DNA of 64,000 nt from Leptospira sp. Lineage in GTDB: Bacteria > Spirochaetota > Leptospiria > Leptospirales > Leptospiraceae. Below the pieces are notes generated by a model. It ran no database searches. It saw only the letters and a list, made by a program, of their open reading frames with translations, and was not told the origin of the DNA. The stretch lies in assembly GCA_002786225.1 (NCBI GenBank), contig PEQN01000002.1:62001-126000 (forward strand). The letters are read 5' to 3'. Numbering within the stretch: the first letter of the stretch is position 1; each line of letters begins with the position of its first letter. Position numbers and translations under genes: made by a program. Shown here in pieces: positions 7,745-17,056 of the stretch.

Positions 7745-9745
7745 ATGGATAGGGATTTAAAAAAAGATTTTAAAGAAATTGTAAAAGTTGCCTCACCCAA
7801 AGAAAGAATCTGGATGTTTGGATTCTTAGAAGCAATTGTTGAAGAGGGATATACTGAACCTCCCAATAATACAGATTCTGGCAAAGATCTTCCTGCTAAG
7901 AAAGAATCCGAAGCTGCCATAGAAGCAAAAAAAGCCGTCACCCAAAAACAAACCCAAAGCTCCAACAATGGTGGAAGCCAAGCTGCTGGTTCAGCAAGCA
8001 AAACAGATTCCTCTTATATTTCCATGGCAACACTGGTTGCACCTGACCAGAATAAATCGAATGTAGCAGTCTTGCAAAAGACTGGATCAGAATCTATCAA
8101 AACAGCTACTATAGTCTTCGGAACTGAAACTGGAAATTCCAAAAAACTAGCTTCCGTTTTGCAAAACCGATTGAAAGCGATAGGTGTTAAAGCAAAAGTC
8201 TCCAGCACAAACCAATACAATTCTAAAGATTTAGATAAGGAAGAGCTTCTTCTAACAATTATTAGTACCCATGGAGATGGAGACCCTCCTGAGGCTGCTC
8301 GCAAATTTCATGAATCCTTGAAAAACAGAACAGAGTCTTTACCAAAATTAAAATACTCTGTCCTTGCTTTAGGTGATACATCTTATCCACTCTTCTGCAA
8401 GGCAGGAGAAGATGTGGATGTATTCTTAGATAGACTCCAAGCTACAAGGATACTCAACATTGCAATGTGTGATGTAGATTATGAAGCTACAGCAGATGAA
8501 TGGATGGATACTATCTGTAACTTACTTTCATCAGGAATAGCTACCTCTATTAGTCAAGGCTCGCAAGACAACCAAGAACCATCTTCCCTTACAGTTTCTA
8601 GGAATAATGAGAATGGAATTCACCTAGCAGATGCTAATGAGAATGGCAAATTACAAAATGGAATTTCTAAAGCTTCTACTAGAAAATTCTATACCGGAAT
8701 TATAACGAAATGTTTTGATTTAACTGATGCTGCAGCAAGCAAAATTATCCGTCACATAGAAATTGAATCAGATGAAGAAATAGAATATCTTCCTGGAGAT
8801 AGTGCTGGTTTTATTCCAAAGAATGACCCCAAAGAAGTCTCAGCCATTTTGAGAGGACTTAGACTGAACGGTGAGGATACTATTACTTGGAGAAAAGAAA
8901 CTCTAAACCTACAAACTCTGCTAGAAGAGAAAGCCTCCATACGCTATTTATCAAAAAGGGTAATGGAGAGTTTGGAAGCAATAACTAGAAAAAAATTGCC
9001 AAATGCTAGATTGGACTTAATTGATATAGTACAGAATTATCCACCTCATGATTCTATTTCCAAAGAATCGATTCTGGAAATACTAGAGCCTATCACTCCT
9101 AGATATTATTCAATCTCATCATCACCAGAAGCCCAAGGAAAAAATTCCATCCACCTAACAGTTGCAGAAGTTGACTTTAAAACCGCACAAGGAAAAACTC
9201 AAAAAGGCTTTTGTTCGGATTATCTCTTTGAACTAATGGAAGGAAGTATTGTTAATTTTAGAATTCAAAAAAATGATAATTTTAGAATCCCTGCCCCTAA
9301 TGCAAATGCAATTTACATAGGTCCTGGAACTGGAATAGCTCCTTTTCGATCTTTCTTATTTGAAAGAGACTCACTTGGTCATACTGGCAAGAATTGGTTA
9401 TTTTTTGGGAATAGAAATTTTTCATACGACTTTCTCTACCAAACTGAACTTTTGGAATTTTTTGACAGTGGGGTCCTAACAAAATTCAATACAGCTTTCT
9501 CAAGAGATAATTCTAAAAAAGTATATGTCCAAGATAGAATTCGTGAGAACGGAAAAGAGTTAGTGGAATGGCTAGATGCTGGAGCTATTCTTTACATTTG
9601 TGGAAGCAAAGAACCTATGAGTTATGATGTTGATAAGACGCTCATAGAAATATTTATGAAAGAAAAAAATCTCAAAAAATCAGAAGCCGAGCAATTTCTT
9701 TCCAATCTAATTGATACGGAACGCTACAAAAAGGATGTTTATTAG
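7745..9745 (+). CDS. cysJ: Sulfite reductase flavoprotein (CysJ-like, flavodoxin-FAD-NADPH)
   Basis: Cytoplasmic diflavin reductase of 666 residues that passes electrons from NADPH through FAD and FMN to the sulfite reductase hemoprotein. Residues 1-36 form a short helical head (FKEIVKVASPKERIWMFGFLEA). An Ala/Lys/Ser-rich low-complexity linker runs to about 115. The flavodoxin domain starts at TIVFGTETGNSKK (122-134) with STHGDGD at 174-180. The FAD-binding part has PRYYSISSSPEAQ, and the NADPH part has GPGTGIAPFRSFLFERD and a YICGSKEPM segment. It ends in DVY, typical of the family. Three bases separate it from cysI. The N-terminal extension is not part of standard CysJ. Confidence 0.92.
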   Translation: MDRDLKKDFKEIVKVASPKERIWMFGFLEAIVEEGYTEPPNNTDSGKDLPAKKESEAAIEAKKAVTQKQTQSSNNGGSQAAGSASKTDSSYISMATLVAPDQNKSNVAVLQKTGSESIKTATIVFGTETGNSKKLASVLQNRLKAIGVKAKVSSTNQYNSKDLDKEELLLTIISTHGDGDPPEAARKFHESLKNRTESLPKLKYSVLALGDTSYPLFCKAGEDVDVFLDRLQATRILNIAMCDVDYEATADEWMDTICNLLSSGIATSISQGSQDNQEPSSLTVSRNNENGIHLADANENGKLQNGISKASTRKFYTGIITKCFDLTDAAASKIIRHIEIESDEEIEYLPGDSAGFIPKNDPKEVSAILRGLRLNGEDTITWRKETLNLQTLLEEKASIRYLSKRVMESLEAITRKKLPNARLDLIDIVQNYPPHDSISKESILEILEPITPRYYSISSSPEAQGKNSIHLTVAEVDFKTAQGKTQKGFCSDYLFELMEGSIVNFRIQKNDNFRIPAPNANAIYIGPGTGIAPFRSFLFERDSLGHTGKNWLFFGNRNFSYDFLYQTELLEFFDSGVLTKFNTAFSRDNSKKVYVQDRIRENGKELVEWLDAGAILYICGSKEPMSYDVDKTLIEIFMKEKNLKKSEAEQFLSNLIDTERYKKDVY

Positions 9746-9748
9746 TCT

Positions 9749-11416
9749 ATGCCTGAAGAGATTAAAGAATCAGCCGCAGAAAAAGCCAAGAGACTCAGTA
9801 AGGGACTTAGGGGAAGTCTTGTAGAATCTTTATTAGATGAACATACAGGATCCCTTCGTGAGCAAGATCAACTTCTTATAAAATTCCATGGCATTTACCA
9901 ACAAGATGATAGAGATAGAAGAGCCGAGAGAGAAGAAAAAAAATTAGATAAACATTATACATTTATGATTCGCCTTCGAATTCCTGGTGGATCCATAGGA
10001 CCCGTTCATTATGAACGCTCTCAGAAAATAGCGGGTGATTATGGAACTGGAACTTTGAAGATAACAACAAGACAAACTCTACAAGTTCATGGTATCATTA
10101 AATCAAATTTAAAACCTACCATTAAGTCGTTTAATGAAGTATTCTTAGATTCGATTGCTGCCTGTGGTGATGTAAATCGAAATGTAGTTGCTACCGCTAA
10201 CCCTGCTAGTTCAATTCATCATACTGAAATCAATCAATTGGCTGGAGAAATCTCCAAACTACTGCTTCCTAAAACAAGAGCATATTATGAGATTTGGCTA
10301 GACCAAGAAAAAATTGCAGAAAAATCAGAAGATGATCCATTATACAAAGAGCTCTACCTTCCCCGAAAATTTAAAATTGCAATCGCAATTCCACCTTGGA
10401 ATGATGTGGATGTATACGCTAATGATATAGGCTTAATTGCAATAGAAGAAGCAGGAAAAATCATAGGCTACAATGTTGTTGCTGGTGGTGGACTTGGTAC
10501 TACTCATGGGAATGAGAAAACCTACCCAAGAATAGCAACTATGTTAGGTTATGCTTCCAAAGAAAATGTGCTTAAATTTGTTTATGAAATTGTAACTACG
10601 CAAAGAGATTTTGGGAACAGAGAAGATCGTAAACTTTCTCGATTGAAATATACAATTGATAGAATGGGGCTAGTTAATTTCAAGTCTGAAGTAGAAAAGA
10701 GAGTTGGACTTACCTTTGAAAATGAGAAATCATTTTCCTTTCAAACTAGGTCAGATAGTTTTGGATGGGCACAAGATCATAAGGGCCTTTGGCACTTTAC
10801 TCTCTTTGTTGAAAATGGTTTGGTAGTAGATTCCGATTCTTATAAAATTAAAACTGCATTGATGGAAGTTGCTCTTACGAGGAGAGCGATCTTTCGATTT
10901 ACGTGCAACCAAAATGTAATCCTTTCGGATATACTTCCTAAGGATCTCAATCTTATCCAAGCCATTTTAGAAAAATATAAGCTTGATAAAATCCAAGAGA
11001 ATACATCCAACATACGAAAAAATTCTATGGCATGTGTTGCACTAAGCACCTGCCCTCTCGCTTTGGCTGAAGGTCAAAGGTATCTGCCTTTATTCCTTGA
11101 TAAACTAGAAAACCTTATGGATGAATGCCAAGTTAAAGAAGAGGCTATCACCATTAGAATGACAGGATGCCCCAACGGTTGTGCAAGACCTTATATGGCA
11201 GAGATTGGTTTAGTGGGAACAGCCTATGGTCATTACAATCTTCATCTTGGTGCAGATTTCCAGGGCAAAAGATTAAACCAAAAATTCAAAGAGAACTTAG
11301 ATGAGACAAATATCTTACAAGTATTAAAAGGTATATTTACTCAATTTAAATCAGAAAAGAATCCAAGTGAAACTTTTGGAGATTTCTGTGTTCGTAAAGA
11401 ATTTGTAAAGGCTTAG
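9749..11416 (+). CDS. cysI: Sulfite reductase hemoprotein beta subunit
   Basis: Siroheme and 4Fe-4S enzyme of 555 residues catalysing six-electron reduction of sulfite to sulfide. The cluster and siroheme ligands are visible as C429-x5-C435 (ACVALSTCP) and C474-x3-C478 (MTGCPNGCARPYMAEIGLVG). The N-terminal ferredoxin-like half carries KITTRQTLQVHGI and NRNVVATANPASS. Length is close to the usual 570. It is cotranscribed with the flavoprotein gene three bases upstream and meets a minus-strand gene four bases downstream. Siroheme would come from the SUMT and Met8-like genes at 2.2-3.8 kb. Confidence 0.95.
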   Translation: MPEEIKESAAEKAKRLSKGLRGSLVESLLDEHTGSLREQDQLLIKFHGIYQQDDRDRRAEREEKKLDKHYTFMIRLRIPGGSIGPVHYERSQKIAGDYGTGTLKITTRQTLQVHGIIKSNLKPTIKSFNEVFLDSIAACGDVNRNVVATANPASSIHHTEINQLAGEISKLLLPKTRAYYEIWLDQEKIAEKSEDDPLYKELYLPRKFKIAIAIPPWNDVDVYANDIGLIAIEEAGKIIGYNVVAGGGLGTTHGNEKTYPRIATMLGYASKENVLKFVYEIVTTQRDFGNREDRKLSRLKYTIDRMGLVNFKSEVEKRVGLTFENEKSFSFQTRSDSFGWAQDHKGLWHFTLFVENGLVVDSDSYKIKTALMEVALTRRAIFRFTCNQNVILSDILPKDLNLIQAILEKYKLDKIQENTSNIRKNSMACVALSTCPLALAEGQRYLPLFLDKLENLMDECQVKEEAITIRMTGCPNGCARPYMAEIGLVGTAYGHYNLHLGADFQGKRLNQKFKENLDETNILQVLKGIFTQFKSEKNPSETFGDFCVRKEFVKA

Positions 11417-11420
11417 AATT

Positions 11421-12491
11421 TTAATTTTCTATTAAAATATTACCAATTTCTGGAAAGCACCTTACATCTTGGTGAAATGGATCTGAGAAGTAATCACATT
11501 TCATTTTCTCTTGATCATTGAGATCTACCACCTTAATTCCTTTTGATTGGATTTCATTTAGAAGGCTTTTCCATTCATTGCTAGGAATATGCTTACTCAT
11601 CGCAAGATTTAAATCTGGATGATTTTTTGGAATCCAAAAGACAACATCAATCTTATTTTCTAAACATACATCAGCCATCTTCAATACATAAGCTTTTAAA
11701 TCTTCGGAAAACACAAAATTATTTAAAGTTGTCCTAGTAATTTCTTTAATTACAAAATCATAAACTAACTTATCTGTTACAGCTTCCTCACCATACTTTA
11801 TACCACCTTCAATAGGCGGATCAATCTTTTGGCTTGAGTTAGTTTCTTTTACTTTTTCAAACATAAGATCCCAATCAGATTTAGAATTGACAGGTTTCCC
11901 TAATTTAAACCTTGATAATGCAAAAATTCTTGATCCAATTAATTTTCTTAAATGTTTCCAACTGATATCTTGGGGATGTTGCAAAAAATAACTCGGTGGA
12001 ATTGCATTTAATAACTCATGACGAAACCATTGATTATTTTCTGAAAGAGCGAATGGTGAAATCTCGACCGCAATTTTATTCGGAGCTAATCCATGATCTA
12101 TCCATTGTCGAAGGCGAACTAATGAAATAAGAGATGAAGCACCTGGATAAGCAGAAGGTAATATCTCCCATTCTTTAAGGGCTATTCTTGAAGAACTAGA
12201 AAGATAGGGAGTGTTATCTATTTGAGAATTAGTTGGAGATTTATAAAAACCTAATGAACGAGATGAACCGAGATTTAGAAGAATTTTTTTATTTTGCTCT
12301 CGAGCAAGATTTACTACCCTGTCTTGGTTGAATTCATTATTAATCGTTTCAGCAAAAATATTACTCTGTCTTCCATTAATAGTACAACATTCTTGTATAA
12401 ATCCAATATAAACTAATTTATCAAATGCAATTATCAAGAAAAAAATCCCAACAACAAACAAAACTTTAAAATTTAAAATATCTTTATTCAT
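11421..12491 (-). CDS. DUF1574 membrane-anchored protein with SGNH-like motifs
   Basis: A 356-residue protein with one N-terminal membrane segment (about 8-30) and an exported domain. I recognise it as leptospiral DUF1574. LNLGSSRSLGF at 73-82 sits where SGNH hydrolases have GDSx. DPFHQDVRCF near the C-terminus supplies a D-x-x-H pair, as in the SGNH Asp-His dyad. Here the Asp of GDS is replaced by Ser (GSSR). It is the last gene of a three-gene set with an MBOAT enzyme and a second DUF1574 protein. That arrangement recalls alginate-type O-acetylation pairs, in which MBOAT exports acyl groups and an SGNH partner transfers them. The function is inferred from context. Confidence 0.75.
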   Translation of the reverse strand: MNKDILNFKVLFVVGIFFLIIAFDKLVYIGFIQECCTINGRQSNIFAETINNEFNQDRVVNLAREQNKKILLNLGSSRSLGFYKSPTNSQIDNTPYLSSSSRIALKEWEILPSAYPGASSLISLVRLRQWIDHGLAPNKIAVEISPFALSENNQWFRHELLNAIPPSYFLQHPQDISWKHLRKLIGSRIFALSRFKLGKPVNSKSDWDLMFEKVKETNSSQKIDPPIEGGIKYGEEAVTDKLVYDFVIKEITRTTLNNFVFSEDLKAYVLKMADVCLENKIDVVFWIPKNHPDLNLAMSKHIPSNEWKSLLNEIQSKGIKVVDLNDQEKMKCDYFSDPFHQDVRCFPEIGNILIEN

Positions 12492-12503
12492 TCGGTAATT
12501 TCC

Positions 12504-13976
12504 TTAAAATTGAAAGTAAACAAAAGGCAAATCTGTGTTTATGTAAGCGCTACTATATAGGAGTATTAAAATTGAAAAAACAACTATTAACTCATAAGAA
12601 TTTTGTTTTAGTTTCTTAATTAAATTTGAATTCGGAAAAAAGTCATTGTATTCAAGGTAATGTAAAATTAAAAACAATGAAATTGCAAAGAAGTGAGACC
12701 CAGTTAATGGTATAGACTTGCCGTTAAATCCATTAGATGTTAAATTTTGAATAATATTTAAACCTCTGTCTACATCTGTTCCTGCGTTAAAGAAAATTCC
12801 AACCAAAGCGATAGAGCTGTAAATTATAAAGAACTTAAAGAATCGATATGCAAGTTTTTGGTAATCCCAATCACCATTTACTTTGGCATTAGACCATGTT
12901 GCAGGTTCTTTCACTAAATTTAAATCCTTATATACCAACCTTTCAATTGATAGAATGAGACCATTGATGATACCCCAAATCGCAAACCCCCAACCAGCAC
13001 CATGCCATAAGCCTGCTAGGAAAAAAGTTATTATTGAATTGAAAAATGTCTTCGTCTTAGTAATTTTACTTCCACCTAAAGGAATATAAATATAGTCCCT
13101 AATCCAGGATGTTAAAGTTAAATGCCACCTCCTCCAGTGGTCTGTATAACTCAACTGAAAGAAAGGACCCTTAAAATTGATAGGCAAATCATAACCTAAC
13201 AAGAGTGCCGAACCTCTGGCAAGATCAGTGTAACCTGCAAAATCACAATAAACCACTAAGGAAAAAAAATAGATTGATATTAAGATTGAACCACTTGTAT
13301 AATCTGATGGATTTTGGCTTATTACAGATACAGTCGGAGATAAGAAATCTGCGATAACTGCCTTCTTTATTATACCTATTCCAATCAGACCAAAAGCTCG
13401 TTTAACATCCAAATCCTTAGGATCTTTTTTAGTATCAATAAAAGGAAGCAATTCATCATGACGCATGATTGGTCCTGCGATGAGTTGTGGAAAAAATAAA
13501 ATAAATAGAAAGTAATTTGAAAGAGATGGAACTTTCTCAATAGAATTTCTGTAAATATCAACATGGAAAGCAATAATTTGAAATGTATAAAAACTTATTG
13601 CAAGAGGTAGAATAATTTTTGGTATCAGAGACTCGTCACCACTTGAAATATGAATCAATACATCCCACGAAAAAAAATAGTTAAAGATATTTAGGAGAAA
13701 ATAAAAGTATTTAAAAAAAGCGAGATTGAATCCATTCAAGATAACTATAAAGAAGAGATAATTTCTCTTTTTAGAAGAATTTTTTATCTTATTTAAAAAT
13801 AAAAAATTTATTCCTAAAATAATTAAAAAATGCAAAAGGAATGAAGGCGACCATGAAGCATAGAATAAGCAAGAAGCAATTAATAGCCAAAATTTACGAA
13901 AATTATGTTGGAGACTCCAATATATAATAAAGACGAAGAAAAAGAAAATTAAATATTCAATACTATTAAAGAGCAT
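12504..13976 (-). CDS. MBOAT-family O-acyltransferase (AlgI-like)
   Basis: Polytopic membrane protein of 490 residues. The MBOAT signature is strong: QLSYTDHWRRWHLTLTSWIRDYIYIPLGG in the middle, followed by FLAGLWHGAGWGFAIWGIING with the conserved active-site histidine. Many hydrophobic segments flank it. AlgI-type MBOAT proteins move acyl groups across the inner membrane for O-acylation of exported polysaccharide. The two neighbouring DUF1574 proteins are plausible periplasmic transfer partners, 12 and 49 bases away. The polymer being modified is not identified by anything in the window. Confidence 0.92.
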   Translation of the reverse strand: MLFNSIEYLIFFFFVFIIYWSLQHNFRKFWLLIASCLFYASWSPSFLLHFLIILGINFLFLNKIKNSSKKRNYLFFIVILNGFNLAFFKYFYFLLNIFNYFFSWDVLIHISSGDESLIPKIILPLAISFYTFQIIAFHVDIYRNSIEKVPSLSNYFLFILFFPQLIAGPIMRHDELLPFIDTKKDPKDLDVKRAFGLIGIGIIKKAVIADFLSPTVSVISQNPSDYTSGSILISIYFFSLVVYCDFAGYTDLARGSALLLGYDLPINFKGPFFQLSYTDHWRRWHLTLTSWIRDYIYIPLGGSKITKTKTFFNSIITFFLAGLWHGAGWGFAIWGIINGLILSIERLVYKDLNLVKEPATWSNAKVNGDWDYQKLAYRFFKFFIIYSSIALVGIFFNAGTDVDRGLNIIQNLTSNGFNGKSIPLTGSHFFAISLFLILHYLEYNDFFPNSNLIKKLKQNSYELIVVFSILILLYSSAYINTDLPFVYFQF

Positions 13977-14025
13977 ATAATCCTAAATTTTAGTTTCAAA
14001 GTAAAGTCTATCATTGAATTTCAAA

Positions 14026-15081
14026 TTATTTTTTCAATCCTTTTTCTGAGAATGACGAATTGAATCTATTTAAAATAATCTGCATTTCTTCTAGAAAGCA
14101 TTGGATAGATTGATGGCTCGCGTCATTGAAGAAATTGCAACTTGATTCCACATTAAAATCAATAGCAGTCGCTTGGTTCTCTTCAGCAAGTTGTTTCATT
14201 TTTAGCCACCAAGTCTTATCTAAATTTAATTCATAATAGGCATTTCTGTAATCATCATAAACTCTTGGCCAAACTAAATATACCTTAGTCCCTTTTTCTT
14301 CTGCTAGCTTTAAGAGTTTTTCAACAAAAATAAATTGAGTATTAGATAACTGAAATTTGGAGAGATAGATTCCTTTAATTCTTGCAGCATCTTTTTTTAA
14401 TTTTTTTTCATTATTGGAAAGCGTTGCATATCCCAAATATTCTCCTTTTCCAATATTCAAAACCATCATATCTTCGTTAAAGTCAGGATCATATTCTTGC
14501 ATTCTTTTGGATTTGAATCTATCAATAAATGTCTTAAATTCGATTTGCATGGATTTAAAGACAAAAGCCTTTCCAAGCCAATACTTATATTTATCTTCCC
14601 AAGGAATCAAATCTTTGTATTTATTATAAAAATCATCATCCATTCCTAGTCTCATAAATGGATCGTAGATCATACCTTTAGAGTCATCGAAGGCTTCTGG
14701 ACTCACTGAAAAATAAACCATGTCAGGAACAAATCCAGCTTGAACCATTTTCTCGTATTGCATAAAAGCATACATAGGTACTGCTTGGGGAGAAGCAAAA
14801 TTATATATAAGCCATTTCTCTTTTTCAGGATTAGGAAGTCCTGGTTCTGAAAATGGATAAGCTCTAGAATCTCCTAAGGCTATTGCAATTTTCTTTGAGT
14901 GCTCTCGTACAATGGGATTCTCTAACATACGCTTCATGAGAACTTTACGATGGTGGTAGAAGATTGCATTTCCAGGCTGGACGAATTTTGTTTGAAAATA
15001 TTCTAAAAGAAATATCTTATCTACCAAAAATAAAATTAATAAAAAAATAATAGGTGCAAGTAAAAATTTCTTATCTTTCAT
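14026..15081 (-). CDS. DUF1574 membrane-anchored protein with SGNH-like motifs (second copy)
   Basis: Paralogue of the 11421-12491 gene, 351 residues from the chosen start. It has one N-terminal membrane segment. ALGDSRAYPF at about 68-77 keeps the canonical GDS nucleophile motif, and NDASHQSIQCF near the C-terminus gives a D-x-x-H pair. I prefer the ATG at 15081 over 15099 because AGGAAGG lies a suitable distance ahead of it. It overlaps the end of the pseudouridine synthase gene by about 11 bases. It is probably the catalytic SGNH partner of the MBOAT enzyme. It differs from its paralogue in having the intact GDS motif. Confidence 0.75.
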   Translation of the reverse strand: MKDKKFLLAPIIFLLILFLVDKIFLLEYFQTKFVQPGNAIFYHHRKVLMKRMLENPIVREHSKKIAIALGDSRAYPFSEPGLPNPEKEKWLIYNFASPQAVPMYAFMQYEKMVQAGFVPDMVYFSVSPEAFDDSKGMIYDPFMRLGMDDDFYNKYKDLIPWEDKYKYWLGKAFVFKSMQIEFKTFIDRFKSKRMQEYDPDFNEDMMVLNIGKGEYLGYATLSNNEKKLKKDAARIKGIYLSKFQLSNTQFIFVEKLLKLAEEKGTKVYLVWPRVYDDYRNAYYELNLDKTWWLKMKQLAEENQATAIDFNVESSCNFFNDASHQSIQCFLEEMQIILNRFNSSFSEKGLKK

Positions 15082-15802
15082 CTTTCCAGCCTTCCTCATT
15101 CATTACAGACGCTATGGAAATCCATTTCCACTGGCCCATGTCTAGATTAATATTTGATAATTGGAGATTTCCTATTCTAGTGCGATTCAAATCAATTACT
15201 CTAGCACCAACTTTTTGAAACATTCTACGAAGTTGTCGTTTGCGACCTTCTTTTAAGGTTACGATAAATTTTTTCGTAATACCAGATTTAGGTGATAAAC
15301 TTAAGGCACGAAGAGTTTCTCCCTTATCTCTCATTCCAACAATAAATTCTTTATAAATACTTTTAGCATCAATAGACTCTTGTAGGATCACTTCATACTC
15401 CTTATCTGGGCTTAAGCTAGGGTGAGTTAATTTTTGGATTAAATCACCATTTGGCGAAAGTAGCAATAGACCTCGTGATTCCAAATCTAATCTTCCTGAA
15501 AAGCGGAATTTTTCAAACTCTTGGGGAAGAAGATCAAAGATGGTTTGGCTATGGTGGTAATCTTTGTGGGATGTTAGATAGCCAGGTGGTTTGTTGAGTG
15601 CAATCAATTGATCAGGATGAGATTCAGGACTGATATCAACCTTTTCACCATCAACCAAGACCTCATCCTTTCCTGGCTCAATTTGAATTGTAAGTTCCTG
15701 GATGAAAATACCATTCACTTGGACACGACCTTCTCGAATCCAATTCTCAGCCTTGCGCCTACTTGCTACTCCTGCTTCTGCCAAGAAACGATTGATCCTC
15801 AT
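15071..15802 (-). CDS. rRNA pseudouridine synthase (RsuA/RluB/RluE/RluF family)
   Basis: Cytoplasmic RNA-modifying enzyme of about 243 residues. It has an N-terminal S4 RNA-binding domain (MRINRFLAEAGVASRRKAENWIREGRVQVNG) and a catalytic domain with the Asp-bearing motif FSGRLDLESRGLLLL. It also has the family's GRKRQLRRMF segment that positions RNA. I start it at the ATG at 15802, where the S4 homology begins. ATG at 15811 and TTG at 15832 are in-frame alternatives. Which rRNA uridine it modifies (16S or 23S) cannot be told from sequence alone. Confidence 0.9.
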   Translation of the reverse strand: MRINRFLAEAGVASRRKAENWIREGRVQVNGIFIQELTIQIEPGKDEVLVDGEKVDISPESHPDQLIALNKPPGYLTSHKDYHHSQTIFDLLPQEFEKFRFSGRLDLESRGLLLLSPNGDLIQKLTHPSLSPDKEYEVILQESIDAKSIYKEFIVGMRDKGETLRALSLSPKSGITKKFIVTLKEGRKRQLRRMFQKVGARVIDLNRTRIGNLQLSNINLDMGQWKWISIASVMNEEGWKDER

Positions 15803-15852
15803 AAATTCCATTTTACAAAATACGAGTTCCAAGGAAAGTCTAAAGAATAGGC

Positions 15853-16758
15853 ATGAATCCTCTTAAAAAGAAGCCAAGAACCAAGGAAATCTCAACAATT
15901 CCAGAAAGACCTGATTGGATGAAAGTTCGTCTGAGATTTCCAGTAGAAGATGATGCTGTGGGAATTGTCAGAAAGACAGTTTCTAAATCAACCATACACA
16001 CAGTTTGTGAATCAGCATCCTGCCCCAATCTCAACCATTGTTGGTCTCGTAAGACTGCAACCTATATGATAGCTGGGGACGTCTGCACTAGAAGGTGTAA
16101 GTACTGCGATGTAGCCTTTGGGAAACCCTCCAGTCTCGATTCTTTGGAGCCCATACAAGTGGCAGAATCTGCTCTTGAATTGAATTTAAATTATGTGGTT
16201 CTCACGTCTGTCAACCGAGATGATCTTGTAGACGGTGGCTCAGCACATTTTGCAGAAACCATTTATGAAATAAAAAGAAGACTCCCAAACTGTAAGATTG
16301 AAGTTCTGGTGCCCGACTTCAAAGCAAAAAGAGAATCTTTAGATCGAATTTATGCAGCAAAACCAGATCTTTTCAATCATAATATCGAAACTGTACGTGA
16401 GTTATTTGCAAAAGTTGCTCCTTCCAAAAATTATGAAACCTCACTTATCGTACTGAAAGATGCTTCCGAGCATGGATTTCCCACTAAAAGTGGAATCATA
16501 CTTGGTATGGGAGAAACGGAAGAACAAGTCGTTCAAGCACTCAAAGATCTTTATTATGTTGGAGTAAGAATGATTACCATTGGTCAATATTTGCAACCTA
16601 CACCTACTCATCTTCCAATTGTCGAATATGTAAAGCCTGAACAGTTTGTACGATTAGGCAAGATTGCACGCGAGATAGGATTTACCAATGTCGCTTCAAG
16701 TCCACTCGTTAGAAGTTCCTACCATGCAGATGAACAATCTAAACACAGCCTTACTTGA
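15853..16758 (+). CDS. lipA: Lipoyl synthase
   Basis: Radical SAM enzyme of 301 residues that inserts two sulfur atoms into protein-bound octanoyl groups to form lipoyl cofactor. Both 4Fe-4S clusters are supported. The auxiliary cluster uses C52-x4-C57-x5-C63 (CESASCPNLNHC). The radical SAM cluster uses C78-x3-C82-x2-C85 (CTRRCKYC). The conserved C-terminal RSSYHADEQ, which helps ligate the auxiliary cluster, is present. It is divergently placed 50 bases from the pseudouridine synthase gene. Its 3' end overlaps a small unknown gene. Confidence 0.97.
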   Translation: MNPLKKKPRTKEISTIPERPDWMKVRLRFPVEDDAVGIVRKTVSKSTIHTVCESASCPNLNHCWSRKTATYMIAGDVCTRRCKYCDVAFGKPSSLDSLEPIQVAESALELNLNYVVLTSVNRDDLVDGGSAHFAETIYEIKRRLPNCKIEVLVPDFKAKRESLDRIYAAKPDLFNHNIETVRELFAKVAPSKNYETSLIVLKDASEHGFPTKSGIILGMGETEEQVVQALKDLYYVGVRMITIGQYLQPTPTHLPIVEYVKPEQFVRLGKIAREIGFTNVASSPLVRSSYHADEQSKHSLT

Positions 16759-17056
16759 GGAATCTTTAGGCATCTTGCCGAATAAAGAAATCACTAAGAT
16801 TTTCTTTCATTCCATTATGGCTGAACTCTCAGAGCTACAAGAAGAAATTGGTGACTACACGGCTAAGGAAATTGTTTTTCGTTCCCTTGACCGCATACCC
16901 AATGTTAAAGTTGAATGGGGAGATCCAAGAATCTACGGCAAAAATAGAGTGCTTATGGGAACCCAAGAAAAAATAGCCGTACTGGATATCACACCTGTTA
17001 TCCAAGCTTTGAAATTAGTTTGGAATACGTATTTTAGCTCACAAAATACGTATTGA
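16730..17056 (+). CDS. Conserved-looking hypothetical protein overlapping lipA
   Basis: Small soluble protein of about 108 residues that I do not recognise. It has no membrane segment or signal peptide. A helical N-terminal half (IFFHSIMAELSELQEEIGDYTAKEIVFRSLDR) is followed by a short beta-rich part. I place the start at ATG 16730; ATG 16688 would give a 71-base overlap with lipA. Either way it overlaps the end of lipA in a different frame, which suggests coupled expression. A lipoylation-related role would be a guess. Confidence 0.6.
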   Translation: MNNLNTALLEESLGILPNKEITKIFFHSIMAELSELQEEIGDYTAKEIVFRSLDRIPNVKVEWGDPRIYGKNRVLMGTQEKIAVLDITPVIQALKLVWNTYFSSQNTY

